This document shows positions 16,434-25,644 of a DNA stretch of 64,000 nucleotides, piece by piece. The notes under the pieces were generated by a model. It made no database searches. It saw only the letters and a list, made by a program, of their open reading frames with translations, and was not told where the DNA came from. Origin of the DNA: Clostridia bacterium (GTDB lineage: Bacteria; Bacillota; Clostridia; Oscillospirales; RGIG5554); NCBI GenBank assembly GCA_017507855.1, contig JAFWAE010000023.1:1-64000 (forward strand), in the 5' to 3' direction. Every line of letters begins with the position of its first letter. Within the stretch, counting starts at the first letter, position 1. The translations under genes were made by a program, and so were the position numbers.

Positions 16434-19400
16434 TTACAGGGTAACTTCCAAAGTTTTGATCTCGAAAGCGCGGAAGAAAAGGCGCACGGCGTTGTCTTCC
16501 AAGGCCACGGGGGCGATCTCTTCTTCCAGCAAATTGACCTCGCGCACTCCCTTGACAGGCCGCAGGAAGCGGATCTCTGCCTCACCGGCAGATTTTCCGG
16601 CCTCGTAGAAGCGCAGGATCATGGCCTTGCCGTCCTCGCTCTGCTTCACCGTTTCCAAAATCACGGAATCCTTGCTGACATTCAGCAGGCCGTCAAAAGC
16701 ATCGGTACGGCCGCGCACGGCAGGCAGAGGCATGTTCAGCTCGTAAGCGGGGTGCACCACCGTGGGCACGGAGAAGCCGCCCTCATGAGGCACGAGGCTG
16801 TAGGTAAAGGTATTGATCCCCTCGTCACCGTGAGCATCGGGATGAGTACCGCTCTTAAAGAGAGTCAATGCAAAATTGTTTTCCTTGGCGCTGATGCCGT
16901 ACTTGCAATCGTTGAGGATGGCCACACCGAAGCCGTTGTCCGCCAGATCGCTCCACTTCTGGTTGGGCACCTCGAAACGAGCGCGGTCGGTGGAATAGTT
17001 GGTATGCGTGGGACGGGCGATATGACCGAACTGGGTTTCGTTGAGGATCGTTTCGCTGGCAACGGTGGTGTCGAAGGAGGCCTTCAGCAGCATATGCTTA
17101 TCCTGCCAATCCACCGTGGTCTCAAAGTCAATACGGGGCGTATCGGCGTATACGGCAATGATCTGCGTCAGCGTGGACTTCTTGGCAATGTCATACTTGC
17201 TTTCCAGACGCAGAGTCACAGGGCCGTCGGCCACAACGCGGCGGCTGATCAGACGATTATCCTCATAACGCTTGAGCTGTTGCTCCTCGTTGATGTCCCA
17301 GTTGTCCCAATAGGTGGGTACATCCTCACCCACGATGAAGCTGTTGAAGCTGCCGCCCTGAGCCACGTATTCGCGGCCGGTGTTGCGGTCCTTCAGGCTG
17401 ACGATGGTGCCGTTTTCACCGAAGGTGACCACAGCAAAGGGCGTGGTCAGCACGTTATTTTCATAAGTAAAGGGGGAATCCTTTTCCACAGGCTTATCCG
17501 CCATGGGGATAAAGACACTGCCCGTTGCAGGGATATGCACACCGCCCACCAACAGCACCTCACCGCCGTCACGGTCTTCAAAGCGCTGGGAAGGCAGATC
17601 CTTGGCATACTCACCGGCGTTGGTTCCCGTCATTTTCAGGGGACTGCAATAGTCCCAGCTGAGGGTGTTAACCACGGTAAAGCCATCATCCTCGGCCGCC
17701 TCTGCCTCCAATACTTTACGGGTGATCTGAGAAGCTCCCTCGTACACTTGTGTAAACTCACGCTGGGCGCGGTGGTTGACGGGAGGAATGGAGGTACCGG
17801 GCAAAATATCGTGGAACTGGTTGATCAACAGCATCTTCCACAGCTCATCCAGCTGCTCCTTGGGATATTCTCCGCCCTGCACAGCGGCCAAATATTCAGC
17901 CGTACGCAAAGCGATCTCACACATGCGGTTGCCCTTTTTATTGGGAGATACGGAGGTCAGCGTGCCACGGTGGCATTCCAAATACAGTTCCCCGTTAAAC
18001 ACAGGCAAAACGGCTGTATCGATACTGTTCATAAATTCGCTGACAGTACCGAAATGGGTCTTCACCGCTCCCTCCAGATCCTCCAAACGGGCCGCCTCTT
18101 CAATCATCTCGTTCATGGGGCCGCCACCGCCGTCACCGAAGCCAAAGGGCGCCAAAATACGGTCCTGCACGTCCTTATGCTGAACGATGTGGATCCAGAA
18201 GTTTTCCAGCTGGTCTGCGTTGGGGTGGAAATGCACCTTATGGAAATTGGCCGTCACAGAGCTGCCGTCCAGACCCTTCCAGGTGAAGGTATCGTAGGGG
18301 AAGCGGTTGGTGTCGTTCCAATAGATCTTGGTGGTGCAGAAATGATTGACATTGGCCAAGCGCAACAGCTGAGGCAAGGCCACGGAATAGCCGAAGGTAT
18401 CGGGCAGCCAAAGGGTATCGGACGTATAGCCGAAGAATTCACGTGTGGTTTTCTGTCCGAAGATCAACTGACGGGCAAGGGATTCACCCGAAGTCAGGTT
18501 GCAGTCGGGCTCCACGTACACCGCGCCGTTGGGCTCCCAGCGTCCCTCTGCCACACGTTGGCAGATGCGCTCGAAAATATCGGGATAGTATTTTTTCATC
18601 CACTCGGCGTGCAAGGGAGCCGACTGGACGAAGGTAAACTGAGGATACTGATCCATCAGGTTCAGCACGGAGGAGAAGGTTCTGGCGCATTTGCGGATGG
18701 TCTCATCCAAGGTCCACTGCCAAGCCGTGTCGATGTGAGAGTGACCCATGGTGATGCACACGGGAGCCGTATCTCCGTTATGCTTTTCCAGCATGGGCTT
18801 CATGATCTCGCAGGCCTGTGCCAATTTGGGAAGCCAGCTTTCCTTCCCCGTTTCGTTGGGCAGAGCGTCCACCACGGCAAACACCTGCTCCAGGCATTTG
18901 GCCAGCTGACCCTTGCGCAAATGATGGTCGTTCAAATAGCGCACCTGCTGAAGCAACGTATACAGATCAAAAACAAATTGAGTGACCACAGGCTCTTCGG
19001 TACAAAGCCAAATTCCCTCATACACCTTGCAGTTGACAAAAATGGACTTAGCGCTGTCCACTTCCTGCACCTCATCGGCGTGACAACCGGGTACGCTGTG
19101 GCCGGAATAGGCCTCGAAGCCCAGGGTATACTCTGCCCCGGCCTTAGCGCAGTTTTCCAGCATGACCACGGGATGGTTACGATCGAACACACCCTTATGG
19201 ATGCCGTTGGCTTCAAACAGCGTTTCAGCCAAGGAATTGCAGTAGCGCACAAAAACGCGCTTGCCGTCCAGCTCGGCGGGCATACGGAAGGTGGACTTCA
19301 GCCACATGGTCAGGCCGTCGTCACCCCAAGCCGTACCGGGCTCAATGGGGGTAAAAGGAGCATTGGGCAGGCTGCGGAAATGCTCGCGGGTATCAAAACG

Positions 19401-19496
19401 GCTGCAGGAAAGCTGCAGCTGGTTGGTAAAGCGCAGATTCTCATAGCGTCCGGCAATCAAGCCGAGCTTATCAAAAATTTTGGTAGTAACGATCAT
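16434..19496 (-). CDS. GH38 alpha-mannosidase
   Basis: A 1020-aa enzyme of the usual large GH38 layout: an N-terminal beta domain (residues 1-240), the catalytic barrel, and C-terminal beta domains. GHSHIDTAW carries the zinc ligands His254 and Asp256, and WLPDTFGYS carries the catalytic nucleophile Asp366. FGDGGGGP near residue 475 is also typical. No signal peptide is present, so it should act on imported mannosides. ATG 19496 is preferred over 19535 because GAAAGGA lies 10 nt before it. It has its own strong promoter and is followed by the binding-protein gene, which fits uptake and breakdown of a mannose-containing glycan. Confidence 0.92.
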   Translation of the reverse strand: MIVTTKIFDKLGLIAGRYENLRFTNQLQLSCSRFDTREHFRSLPNAPFTPIEPGTAWGDDGLTMWLKSTFRMPAELDGKRVFVRYCNSLAETLFEANGIHKGVFDRNHPVVMLENCAKAGAEYTLGFEAYSGHSVPGCHADEVQEVDSAKSIFVNCKVYEGIWLCTEEPVVTQFVFDLYTLLQQVRYLNDHHLRKGQLAKCLEQVFAVVDALPNETGKESWLPKLAQACEIMKPMLEKHNGDTAPVCITMGHSHIDTAWQWTLDETIRKCARTFSSVLNLMDQYPQFTFVQSAPLHAEWMKKYYPDIFERICQRVAEGRWEPNGAVYVEPDCNLTSGESLARQLIFGQKTTREFFGYTSDTLWLPDTFGYSVALPQLLRLANVNHFCTTKIYWNDTNRFPYDTFTWKGLDGSSVTANFHKVHFHPNADQLENFWIHIVQHKDVQDRILAPFGFGDGGGGPMNEMIEEAARLEDLEGAVKTHFGTVSEFMNSIDTAVLPVFNGELYLECHRGTLTSVSPNKKGNRMCEIALRTAEYLAAVQGGEYPKEQLDELWKMLLINQFHDILPGTSIPPVNHRAQREFTQVYEGASQITRKVLEAEAAEDDGFTVVNTLSWDYCSPLKMTGTNAGEYAKDLPSQRFEDRDGGEVLLVGGVHIPATGSVFIPMADKPVEKDSPFTYENNVLTTPFAVVTFGENGTIVSLKDRNTGREYVAQGGSFNSFIVGEDVPTYWDNWDINEEQQLKRYEDNRLISRRVVADGPVTLRLESKYDIAKKSTLTQIIAVYADTPRIDFETTVDWQDKHMLLKASFDTTVASETILNETQFGHIARPTHTNYSTDRARFEVPNQKWSDLADNGFGVAILNDCKYGISAKENNFALTLFKSGTHPDAHGDEGINTFTYSLVPHEGGFSVPTVVHPAYELNMPLPAVRGRTDAFDGLLNVSKDSVILETVKQSEDGKAMILRFYEAGKSAGEAEIRFLRPVKGVREVNLLEEEIAPVALEDNAVRLFFRAFEIKTLEVTL

Positions 19497-19570
19497 ACGA
19501 TAAATTCCTTTCGTGATTTTATGGAGAAGAATCACGTTGCAACACGGTGAATCTCCCGGATCACAACTGT

Positions 19571-19599
19571 ATTATAACGCGTTTCTTTTTCCTTTTCAA
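19571..19599 (-). promoter_or_regulatory. Promoter of the GH38 gene
   Basis: TTGAAA (19594-19599), 17 bp, TATAAT (19571-19576), just after the stop of the upstream beta-helix gene. GH38 and the binding protein can thus be transcribed apart from the beta-helix pair. Confidence 0.75.
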
Positions 19600-19609
19600 G
19601 GGTTCTTTG

Positions 19610-20974
19610 CTATCTGTCAAGTTCCGGTTTTTTCAAATGAATCACATTCTTTACACTCAGATCGTCTGCCTGCACAGGAATATCCTTGCCGGGATCCAGA
19701 CGGGTCACCGCGCAATGGTGGCATTGGCTCATTCTGACGGCCGTGCCGCAATTTTGAGAGGTCAGAGCGTTGAGCTGAGCCTCCATCACGTTATCTGCCA
19801 AAAAAGCTCCCGCGGCACAGTTGGTGGCAGTCAACTCATTCATCTGAGGATAAAAATTGTTGTGCATCTCCATGCCGTAGCCGCCCACGTCACTGAAGCA
19901 GGTGTTGGAGAAATACAGGTGGTAGTTTTCCCCCACGGTCTTCAGACCGCTGCCACCCACTTCCCGGGCGGAGCAATCGTCCATCCAGGTGGCGACATTG
20001 CTGACATAGTGGAAGCCGTGCTCGTTTTCGTTGGCCGCCTTGCCCGTACCGAAAATACGGATGCGCTGCAAAATGGCCCCTTCGTTGTCCTCCAACTCAA
20101 AGGCGGGATAATCCCCGTTGGCAACGCCCGTAGCCAAAAGGCCCCGGTTATCCAACAGCAGATCGCGGAAAAAGATAAATCCCCAAAAATTCTTCACCCG
20201 CACGGCTGTGGAACGGCTGTTGTAGCAACGCAGATCCTCCACCACCGTATTGGTAATGTAGACCTTGTCCTCGTTTTTGTTTTTACGGGCATCGCGCACC
20301 GCATGCCAGGCAAAATGAGTCTCGATATCCCGCACCTTGGCGTGGGAGATGGGCTGACCCGGCAGACACTCAAAATAAAAACAAGCACTCTCCCCCGTTT
20401 TTCCCATTTCCAAGCGCAGATGCTCCACCTTCACGTGGGGAGCCTTGACGGTGAACAGATCCTTGCAATCCTCACGGGCTACGATCACGCTGGGCTTTTC
20501 ATCACAGCCGTACAGGTATTTTCGCTCGGTCAGCTCCAAACCGCCGAGAACGTAACCGTCGGCGGTGTAAGGCACGGCGATCTCGCAACCGTTGCGCACG
20601 GCGGCCCGAAAGGCCGCGGTGTCGTCGTGCTTGCCATCGCCTTTGGCGCCGTACCACTGGGGGTAAATACGGCTGTTGTTGAAAAAGCCTTCCACCAGGC
20701 CGGGGCCGTCAAAGATCTGCTCCAGTCCGGCATCGATATGGGCCTCGATACGCAGGCTGACCCCTTCGGCCACGTACAGCACTGCCCCCGGCTCCAGCAC
20801 CAGGTCCATGCTTAAGGGAATGTGCACGTCCTCGCCGATCAAATAGGTGCCCGAAGAAAAATACAGCGTCTCCACAGGATCCTCCCGGATCAGACGAGCC
20901 AACAATTGCTTTAAAACGGGGGCCGCGTCGGCCGTTTTATCGGCCGCAATGCCCATTTGTTTTACGTCGATCAT
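19610..20974 (-). CDS. Right-handed beta-helix protein (pectate-lyase-superfamily type)
   Basis: A 454-aa predicted parallel beta-helix protein. An N-terminal strand-rich lead precedes YGAKGDGKHDDTAAFRAAV near residue 108, the signature of pectate-lyase-like/GH28-related folds. About ten short beta rungs rich in Asn, Asp and His follow. There is no signal peptide or transmembrane helix, so it is predicted cytoplasmic despite a fold common in secreted glycan lyases. It overlaps the preceding beta-helix gene by 4 nt (ATGA). Polysaccharide lyase, hydrolase or epimerase activity is possible; the sequence does not decide. Confidence 0.75.
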   Translation of the reverse strand: MIDVKQMGIAADKTADAAPVLKQLLARLIREDPVETLYFSSGTYLIGEDVHIPLSMDLVLEPGAVLYVAEGVSLRIEAHIDAGLEQIFDGPGLVEGFFNNSRIYPQWYGAKGDGKHDDTAAFRAAVRNGCEIAVPYTADGYVLGGLELTERKYLYGCDEKPSVIVAREDCKDLFTVKAPHVKVEHLRLEMGKTGESACFYFECLPGQPISHAKVRDIETHFAWHAVRDARKNKNEDKVYITNTVVEDLRCYNSRSTAVRVKNFWGFIFFRDLLLDNRGLLATGVANGDYPAFELEDNEGAILQRIRIFGTGKAANENEHGFHYVSNVATWMDDCSAREVGGSGLKTVGENYHLYFSNTCFSDVGGYGMEMHNNFYPQMNELTATNCAAGAFLADNVMEAQLNALTSQNCGTAVRMSQCHHCAVTRLDPGKDIPVQADDLSVKNVIHLKKPELDR

Positions 20975-22458
20975 ACTTCTGCCTCCCCTTTCTGTCCTGC
21001 CATAGCAAAGGGACTTTCCAGCATTTCATACTCGCTGTCGTCGTTGAGCACGGCACCGTGCACACGGGTGTTCTGCCCCTGCAGAGAAACGCCTCCCAAT
21101 CGGTTACGGTGGCAAACGAGCCCCTCAAAGCAGTTGTCGGCACAATCGGCCGTTTCGGTGAGAGCCTCGCCGCGGTTTTCGCTGATCATCAGGTTTTCAA
21201 AGCGGTTATGGCGGCAATCCTCCAGCAACAGGGCGCTGCCCATGTTGCACTGAATGATCAAATCGCGCAGTACCAGCCCGCTACAGCGGCGCATCACCAC
21301 AGACACGGCGGGATCGGGATCCTCGTAATAGCCGTTGTGGCCGTTGGATTTGAGCACCTCCAGCACGGAATCGGTGAAATCCTCAAACAGGAAGCCCTCA
21401 CGCTTGAGCAGGGAGACCACAAAATTGGAAAAATGGAAGTTATGACAATGTTGCACAAGCAGCTGCACGTCGTTGACAAAATCCACCATCAGGCGGTAGC
21501 AGCGCACGTTCTCGCAATGGCGGAACACCATGCCGTAACCGCCGGTGAGGCCTTGTTTCAAAAAGCCGCCCAAAACGTCCACGTTTTCCAAAAACATATC
21601 CTTCACGTTTTCAAACACGTACCCCACAGATGCCACGGGATGGCCGAAGCAACTGACACACACGTCCTTCAGCTGGATGCGCTCCGTAAAATCGTGGAAA
21701 CGCACGCCCGTGTGGCGCGCCTCGCTGAAATACACGTCGGTCAGGGAAACATCGCTGACCGTATGTACCCCGCTGCGGGCGTCGGCAATGCCGCAGGGGG
21801 GATTTTTCACGTGAATGTTATGCAGACGGATGTGATGCAGGCTTTGTGCGGACGTGTCCACCAGAAAGGTGACGGCGTCGCTTTCCTCATCCTCTGCATA
21901 AATAAACTCCAGGCTTTCCAAAACGACATCGCTGCTGCGCAAGGTCACAGCGGGATCGGGCATGTCGTGCACGTGGATCTTGACCCTGTCAGCCCCCACG
22001 CCACGCCACGTCAACGGGCGGTTTATGCGCAAATCAGCCAAGCGGTAAGGCGTTTCGTAATTGGGCAAAAGCACCGTTTCCAGCAGATCCAAAGCCTGCT
22101 GCATGGCGGCCGTTTGCGCCTTTTCATCCAAATCGGTATGCAGACCGAACCACTGGGGGTAGCCGGCCGAGGAAATATGCCCTTTTACACCTTGCAGAGA
22201 TCCTGCAAAAATGGGATCGGCACCTGCCTCTATCCCGCAATTCAGCAAAAGCTCTGCTTCGGGCTCCAGCACCAGTACGGCACCCTTTTCAAATTTCAAC
22301 GTTACGTTTTCGCCCACTTCAAAGCGTTGGGACAAAACGTGGTTTCCCCGCGGGATGATCCATTTGACGGGATGCCCCGCTTTGGTTTGGCCAAGCAACC
22401 CGGCAAAGGCCGCGTCTGCTTTTTCACCGGACAGGACCGGCATTTTGATGCAAGTCAT
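20971..22458 (-). CDS. Right-handed beta-helix protein, second copy
   Basis: A 495-aa predicted beta-helix protein related in layout to its downstream neighbour. The N-terminal part has VGENVTLKFEKGAVLVLEPEAELL, paralleling the neighbour's VLEPGAVLYVAEG segment, and both share YPQW before the helix. Repeated rungs with inward aliphatic and surface His/Asn residues follow to the end. It has no signal peptide. The ATG at 22458 is chosen over longer starts because GAAGGGAAGA lies about 4 nt before it and the promoter lies inside the longer frame. It opens the minus-strand operon. Function is unknown beyond a probable carbohydrate-related role. Confidence 0.7.
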   Translation of the reverse strand: MTCIKMPVLSGEKADAAFAGLLGQTKAGHPVKWIIPRGNHVLSQRFEVGENVTLKFEKGAVLVLEPEAELLLNCGIEAGADPIFAGSLQGVKGHISSAGYPQWFGLHTDLDEKAQTAAMQQALDLLETVLLPNYETPYRLADLRINRPLTWRGVGADRVKIHVHDMPDPAVTLRSSDVVLESLEFIYAEDEESDAVTFLVDTSAQSLHHIRLHNIHVKNPPCGIADARSGVHTVSDVSLTDVYFSEARHTGVRFHDFTERIQLKDVCVSCFGHPVASVGYVFENVKDMFLENVDVLGGFLKQGLTGGYGMVFRHCENVRCYRLMVDFVNDVQLLVQHCHNFHFSNFVVSLLKREGFLFEDFTDSVLEVLKSNGHNGYYEDPDPAVSVVMRRCSGLVLRDLIIQCNMGSALLLEDCRHNRFENLMISENRGEALTETADCADNCFEGLVCHRNRLGGVSLQGQNTRVHGAVLNDDSEYEMLESPFAMAGQKGEAEV

Positions 22459-22525
22459 ACTCTTCCCTTCATTCCTGTTTCGTTTTGTTTCGGAAAGGTT
22501 TCTCCCTAAGGAGGACCCTGTTGCC

Positions 22526-22554
22526 ACTATACCATAAAAACAAAGGAAAATCAA
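22526..22554 (-). promoter_or_regulatory. Promoter of the beta-helix operon
   Basis: TTGATT (22549-22554), 17 bp, TATAGT (22526-22531). Confidence 0.7.
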
Positions 22555-22593
22555 TTACAAAATCAATCAAAATCTGCTTATTTTTCGCAAAAT

Positions 22594-22631
22594 AAAACCT
22601 TCCCTTTTCACGAGTGAAAAGGGAAGGTTTT
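22594..22631 (-). terminator. Rho-independent terminator, bidirectional shape
   Basis: A 16-bp stem with a short loop, AAAA on one side and TTTTA on the other, lies directly after the PPIase lipoprotein gene. Confidence 0.8.
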
Positions 22632-22648
22632 AAAAGCAAAGGATGGGG

Positions 22649-23692
22649 TTATTCCACGGGTACTTCCACAGCCAGGTCCACCACGTAAGCCAAGGTCTTG
22701 TCCCACAGCAGGCTTTCCTCGATCAGTTCACGGCCGTAAGCCTCTTCGAAGGCCGCCGCATCCTCGTACTCGTCGTACTCAGCCAGGTAGCCCTTCACAC
22801 CCTCGTCGTATTCCTGCTTGCTTAAGGTAATGTTTTCGGCTTTGATGATGGCCAACAGCACCAGCTCCTGCTTGGTCATCTGCTCGGTGTATTCCACCGC
22901 CTCTTTTTCCACGTCCTGCAGGGTCATGCCGAAGTTGCTCAGCAGATCCTCCATGCTCATGCCGTAATAGGAGGCGTACTGCTCGTAGTAGTCGGTCACT
23001 TCCTGCTTGTACTCATTATACATATCCTTGGGGAATTCCTTGATGACGGTGGCGTTGTCCAGCACCTTTTGCCAAACGGAGGCATATTTGTTGCTTTTGG
23101 CCAATTCCAACGTTTCCGCCTCCAAGGAGGTACGCAGGGCCGCCTTATAATCGTCAACGCTTTCGTAGTCCGTGTTTTCCTGCACGAATTCCAAGGTCAG
23201 CTCGGGCACGACCACCTCGTATACCCCGTTGACCGTCACCTCAAACACCGCAGGCTTGCCTGCAAAATCGGGGTTGTTGGGATAGGGATCGGGGAAAGAG
23301 ATGTTCAGATCTCTCTGCTCACCCTTTACAGCCCCCACCAAACCGGACTCAAACCCACCGATAAAGGTGTTGCTGCCCAGTGTCAGATCAAAACCGCTGT
23401 CGGTTCCGCCTTCAAAGGCCACGCCGTCCATTTTGCCCACGTAGTCGATATTCACCACGTCACCCAAAGCGGCGGCGCGATCCACCTCTACGTTTTCGGC
23501 ATGAGCGGACAGAGCCTCGGTCAGGGCCGCTTCAAACTCCGCGTCAGTGACGGTGGTGTCCATCTCCACGGAGATGCCCTTGTATTCTCCCAAGATCACG
23601 TAATCGTTGGGATCGATCTTCTTTTTCCCGCAGGAGACCAGCACCGTCGCCAGCAATGCGGCCGCGCAGATCAAAGCCAAAACTTTCTTCAA
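22649..23692 (-). CDS. Trigger-factor-like peptidyl-prolyl isomerase lipoprotein
   Basis: A 347-aa lipoprotein. Signal peptide residues 2-20 lead to Cys21 in LVSC, followed by GKKK. An FKBP-type domain follows (DVVNIDYVGKMDGVAFEGGT, FIGGFESGLVGAVKGEQRDL), then a trigger-factor-C-like helical domain (QMTKQELVLLAIIKAENI). It probably folds secreted proteins outside the membrane. The start is taken as TTG 23692, with GGAAAGG 10 nt upstream. The ATG at 23773 would place a TATAAT box inside the coding sequence and would put 27 non-signal residues before the signal peptide. The gene stands alone with its own terminator. Confidence 0.82.
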   Translation of the reverse strand: MKKVLALICAAALLATVLVSCGKKKIDPNDYVILGEYKGISVEMDTTVTDAEFEAALTEALSAHAENVEVDRAAALGDVVNIDYVGKMDGVAFEGGTDSGFDLTLGSNTFIGGFESGLVGAVKGEQRDLNISFPDPYPNNPDFAGKPAVFEVTVNGVYEVVVPELTLEFVQENTDYESVDDYKAALRTSLEAETLELAKSNKYASVWQKVLDNATVIKEFPKDMYNEYKQEVTDYYEQYASYYGMSMEDLLSNFGMTLQDVEKEAVEYTEQMTKQELVLLAIIKAENITLSKQEYDEGVKGYLAEYDEYEDAAAFEEAYGRELIEESLLWDKTLAYVVDLAVEVPVE

Positions 23693-23731
23693 TGTTATCA
23701 AAACCTTTCCGCCGTTTTCAGTTTGTTTTTC

Positions 23732-23737
23732 ATTATA
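23732..23737 (-). promoter_or_regulatory. -10 element of the PPIase lipoprotein gene
   Basis: TATAAT on the minus strand, about 40 nt before the TTG start. No good -35 is visible at 16-18 bp. Confidence 0.5.
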
Positions 23738-23799
23738 ACACACTTGCGGCAAAAAAGAAAGCATTTTTTTCATTTCTGAAAAAAATCTGAAATTTCACG

Positions 23800-25641
23800 T
23801 CAAGCCAAACTGTCCCCAACGATCTCCGGAAAGCACATTTCCGCTTTAAAAAGATCCCCGTCCACCGTCAGTTCCAAACGGCTTTTTTGCAGTTCCAACA
23901 ACCCCTTGGCAATGTTCAAGCCCAAGCCGCTCCCCTCAGTGCTTCGGGATCGGTCTCCCCGTACGAAGCGCTCTGTCAATTCGTCAGCCGAAACGTTCAG
24001 CGCCTCGCGGGACATATTTTTCACGGAGATACAAACACCCTCTGCCGAGCACTTGGCGCCCACATACACCCGGGTGTTGGGCATGGCGTATTTACACACG
24101 TTATTCAGCAAATTGTCCAGCACGCGCCACATCAGCCTACCGTCGGCGGGAATATACACCTCTTGCTGAGGAAGGCTGACAAGCACCTCCAGCCCGCATT
24201 CCTTCAGCTTTTCGCCGTATTCCCCCACCGCTTGGCTCAGCAGTTCGCCGATCCTGACAGGCTCAATGTGAACGCTCAGGTTTCCCGTGGTAGCCTTGGA
24301 TGCCTCTACCAGGTCCTCGGTTAGCTTTTTTAAGCGCTGAGCCTGCTTGGACAGTACGCTTAGATACTGCTCCTTTTCCTTTTCGTCAGCGGTCTTGGAA
24401 AGCAGATCGGCGTAATTGATAATGGAAGTCAACGGCGTTTTAATATCATGGGAAACGTTAGCGATCAGTTGGGCCTTCATCCGCTCGCTTTTCAGCTGTT
24501 TTTCCAGCGCCGTGTTCATCCCGTCGGCTAAACGTCCCAGATCCTGCGCACAGGCCTGAAAGGGCTTGGAAAGACGACCTGTGTCCAGGCGGGCCTCCAG
24601 TTCCCCGTCAGCCAGACGTGTCATATCTTTTCTCAGGCGTACAAAATCTCCCGCACAGCGCACCACCCAGGCAAAGATCAGCCCCACGAAGCCAACCAGC
24701 GGTAGCGTCATGACAGGAATGTCCTGGCTTCCCCACGCCAACCAGCCGATCAGTAAAAGACTTGCCCCCAAAAAGATTCCCGTCCTCCAGGCGTAGGAAA
24801 GGCTTTCCAAAAATCGGCGCACGATCTTCACCAAGCGTGCCGTCAGCGTATTGGTCAGTAAATCGTTTCCTTTCAGACGGGCTTTAAAAGCACGCAAAAG
24901 TTCCAGCAGCAACACGTAGGCTCCCAGCAGCACCCCGTTGAGTTCCAAAAAGCCCACCCAGGTATGAGGGGGATCCAACCAGCCGTCGGTCACGGGCAAC
25001 CACACAAAAAAGACTCCGGCCAAAGCCCAAATAGCCGCGTATATCTCCAAAGGGAGCCGATCCACCCGTAAAAGGCGCACCTCTCCGCCTGCTTTTCCGG
25101 CCCCCGCCAGCCACAGGGTCAACAAGGCCAGCCAAAGAAGCATTGCCAGCCCCGCCGCCAACAAAAGAGTGTAGCGAAGAGGATACAGAAAATCAAATAC
25201 TCGAGCTGAAGCGGCATACCGGTCCTCTGCCTCCAGCTCGGCGTTCAAATAGCATGCCACGTTGTAGGAATCGATCGGAATATCCGCAACGTATTGCACG
25301 CTTAAAGGCAGAGGTGACTGAAAAAGGATCCGTCCCTCCCCCGCCGTCTCCTGCAGGCAAAAGGCAAAATTGGTGTTCTCAGGCGAAAAATACCGAGTCC
25401 AGCTACCGTCATCTTCCCCTTGCAAAGTTGAGGAAAACAGCTCTGCCGCCAAATACGCATCGTCCCACACCAATTCGTAGCAGCGCGGGCTTTCAAAAAA
25501 GGATCCCGTATCTTCATAGCACCCCTGCCCGTACAGATAACTAACACCTGTTGCAGCCAAAAAAATAAACTCCGCTGCCAAAACCAGCGCCAACCAAAGA
25601 GATACGCGTCCAAACGTCCTCGTGAAGCGGCGTTTTTCCAC
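23800..25641 (-). CDS. Membrane sensor histidine kinase
   Basis: A 613-aa kinase. One N-terminal helix (about residues 12-33) and an extracellular part (about 34-155) lead to several more helices up to about 325. A HAMP-like linker follows, then the H-box NVSHDIKTPLTSI with phospho-accepting His398. The ATPase domain has the N-box DNLLNNVCKYA and G-box GSGLGLNIAKG. It starts 3 nt after the response-regulator stop, so the two are one operon. The multi-helix sensor differs from the plain two-helix type. The ligand is unknown; cell-envelope stress is a guess from such pairs in Firmicutes. Confidence 0.9.
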   Translation of the reverse strand: MEKRRFTRTFGRVSLWLALVLAAEFIFLAATGVSYLYGQGCYEDTGSFFESPRCYELVWDDAYLAAELFSSTLQGEDDGSWTRYFSPENTNFAFCLQETAGEGRILFQSPLPLSVQYVADIPIDSYNVACYLNAELEAEDRYAASARVFDFLYPLRYTLLLAAGLAMLLWLALLTLWLAGAGKAGGEVRLLRVDRLPLEIYAAIWALAGVFFVWLPVTDGWLDPPHTWVGFLELNGVLLGAYVLLLELLRAFKARLKGNDLLTNTLTARLVKIVRRFLESLSYAWRTGIFLGASLLLIGWLAWGSQDIPVMTLPLVGFVGLIFAWVVRCAGDFVRLRKDMTRLADGELEARLDTGRLSKPFQACAQDLGRLADGMNTALEKQLKSERMKAQLIANVSHDIKTPLTSIINYADLLSKTADEKEKEQYLSVLSKQAQRLKKLTEDLVEASKATTGNLSVHIEPVRIGELLSQAVGEYGEKLKECGLEVLVSLPQQEVYIPADGRLMWRVLDNLLNNVCKYAMPNTRVYVGAKCSAEGVCISVKNMSREALNVSADELTERFVRGDRSRSTEGSGLGLNIAKGLLELQKSRLELTVDGDLFKAEMCFPEIVGDSLA

Positions 25642-25644
25642 AAC

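Noticed and set aside
16401-19550. Plus-strand open frame of 1049 codons
   Set aside because: Antisense shadow of the second GH38 gene; His/Gln-rich translation without motifs.
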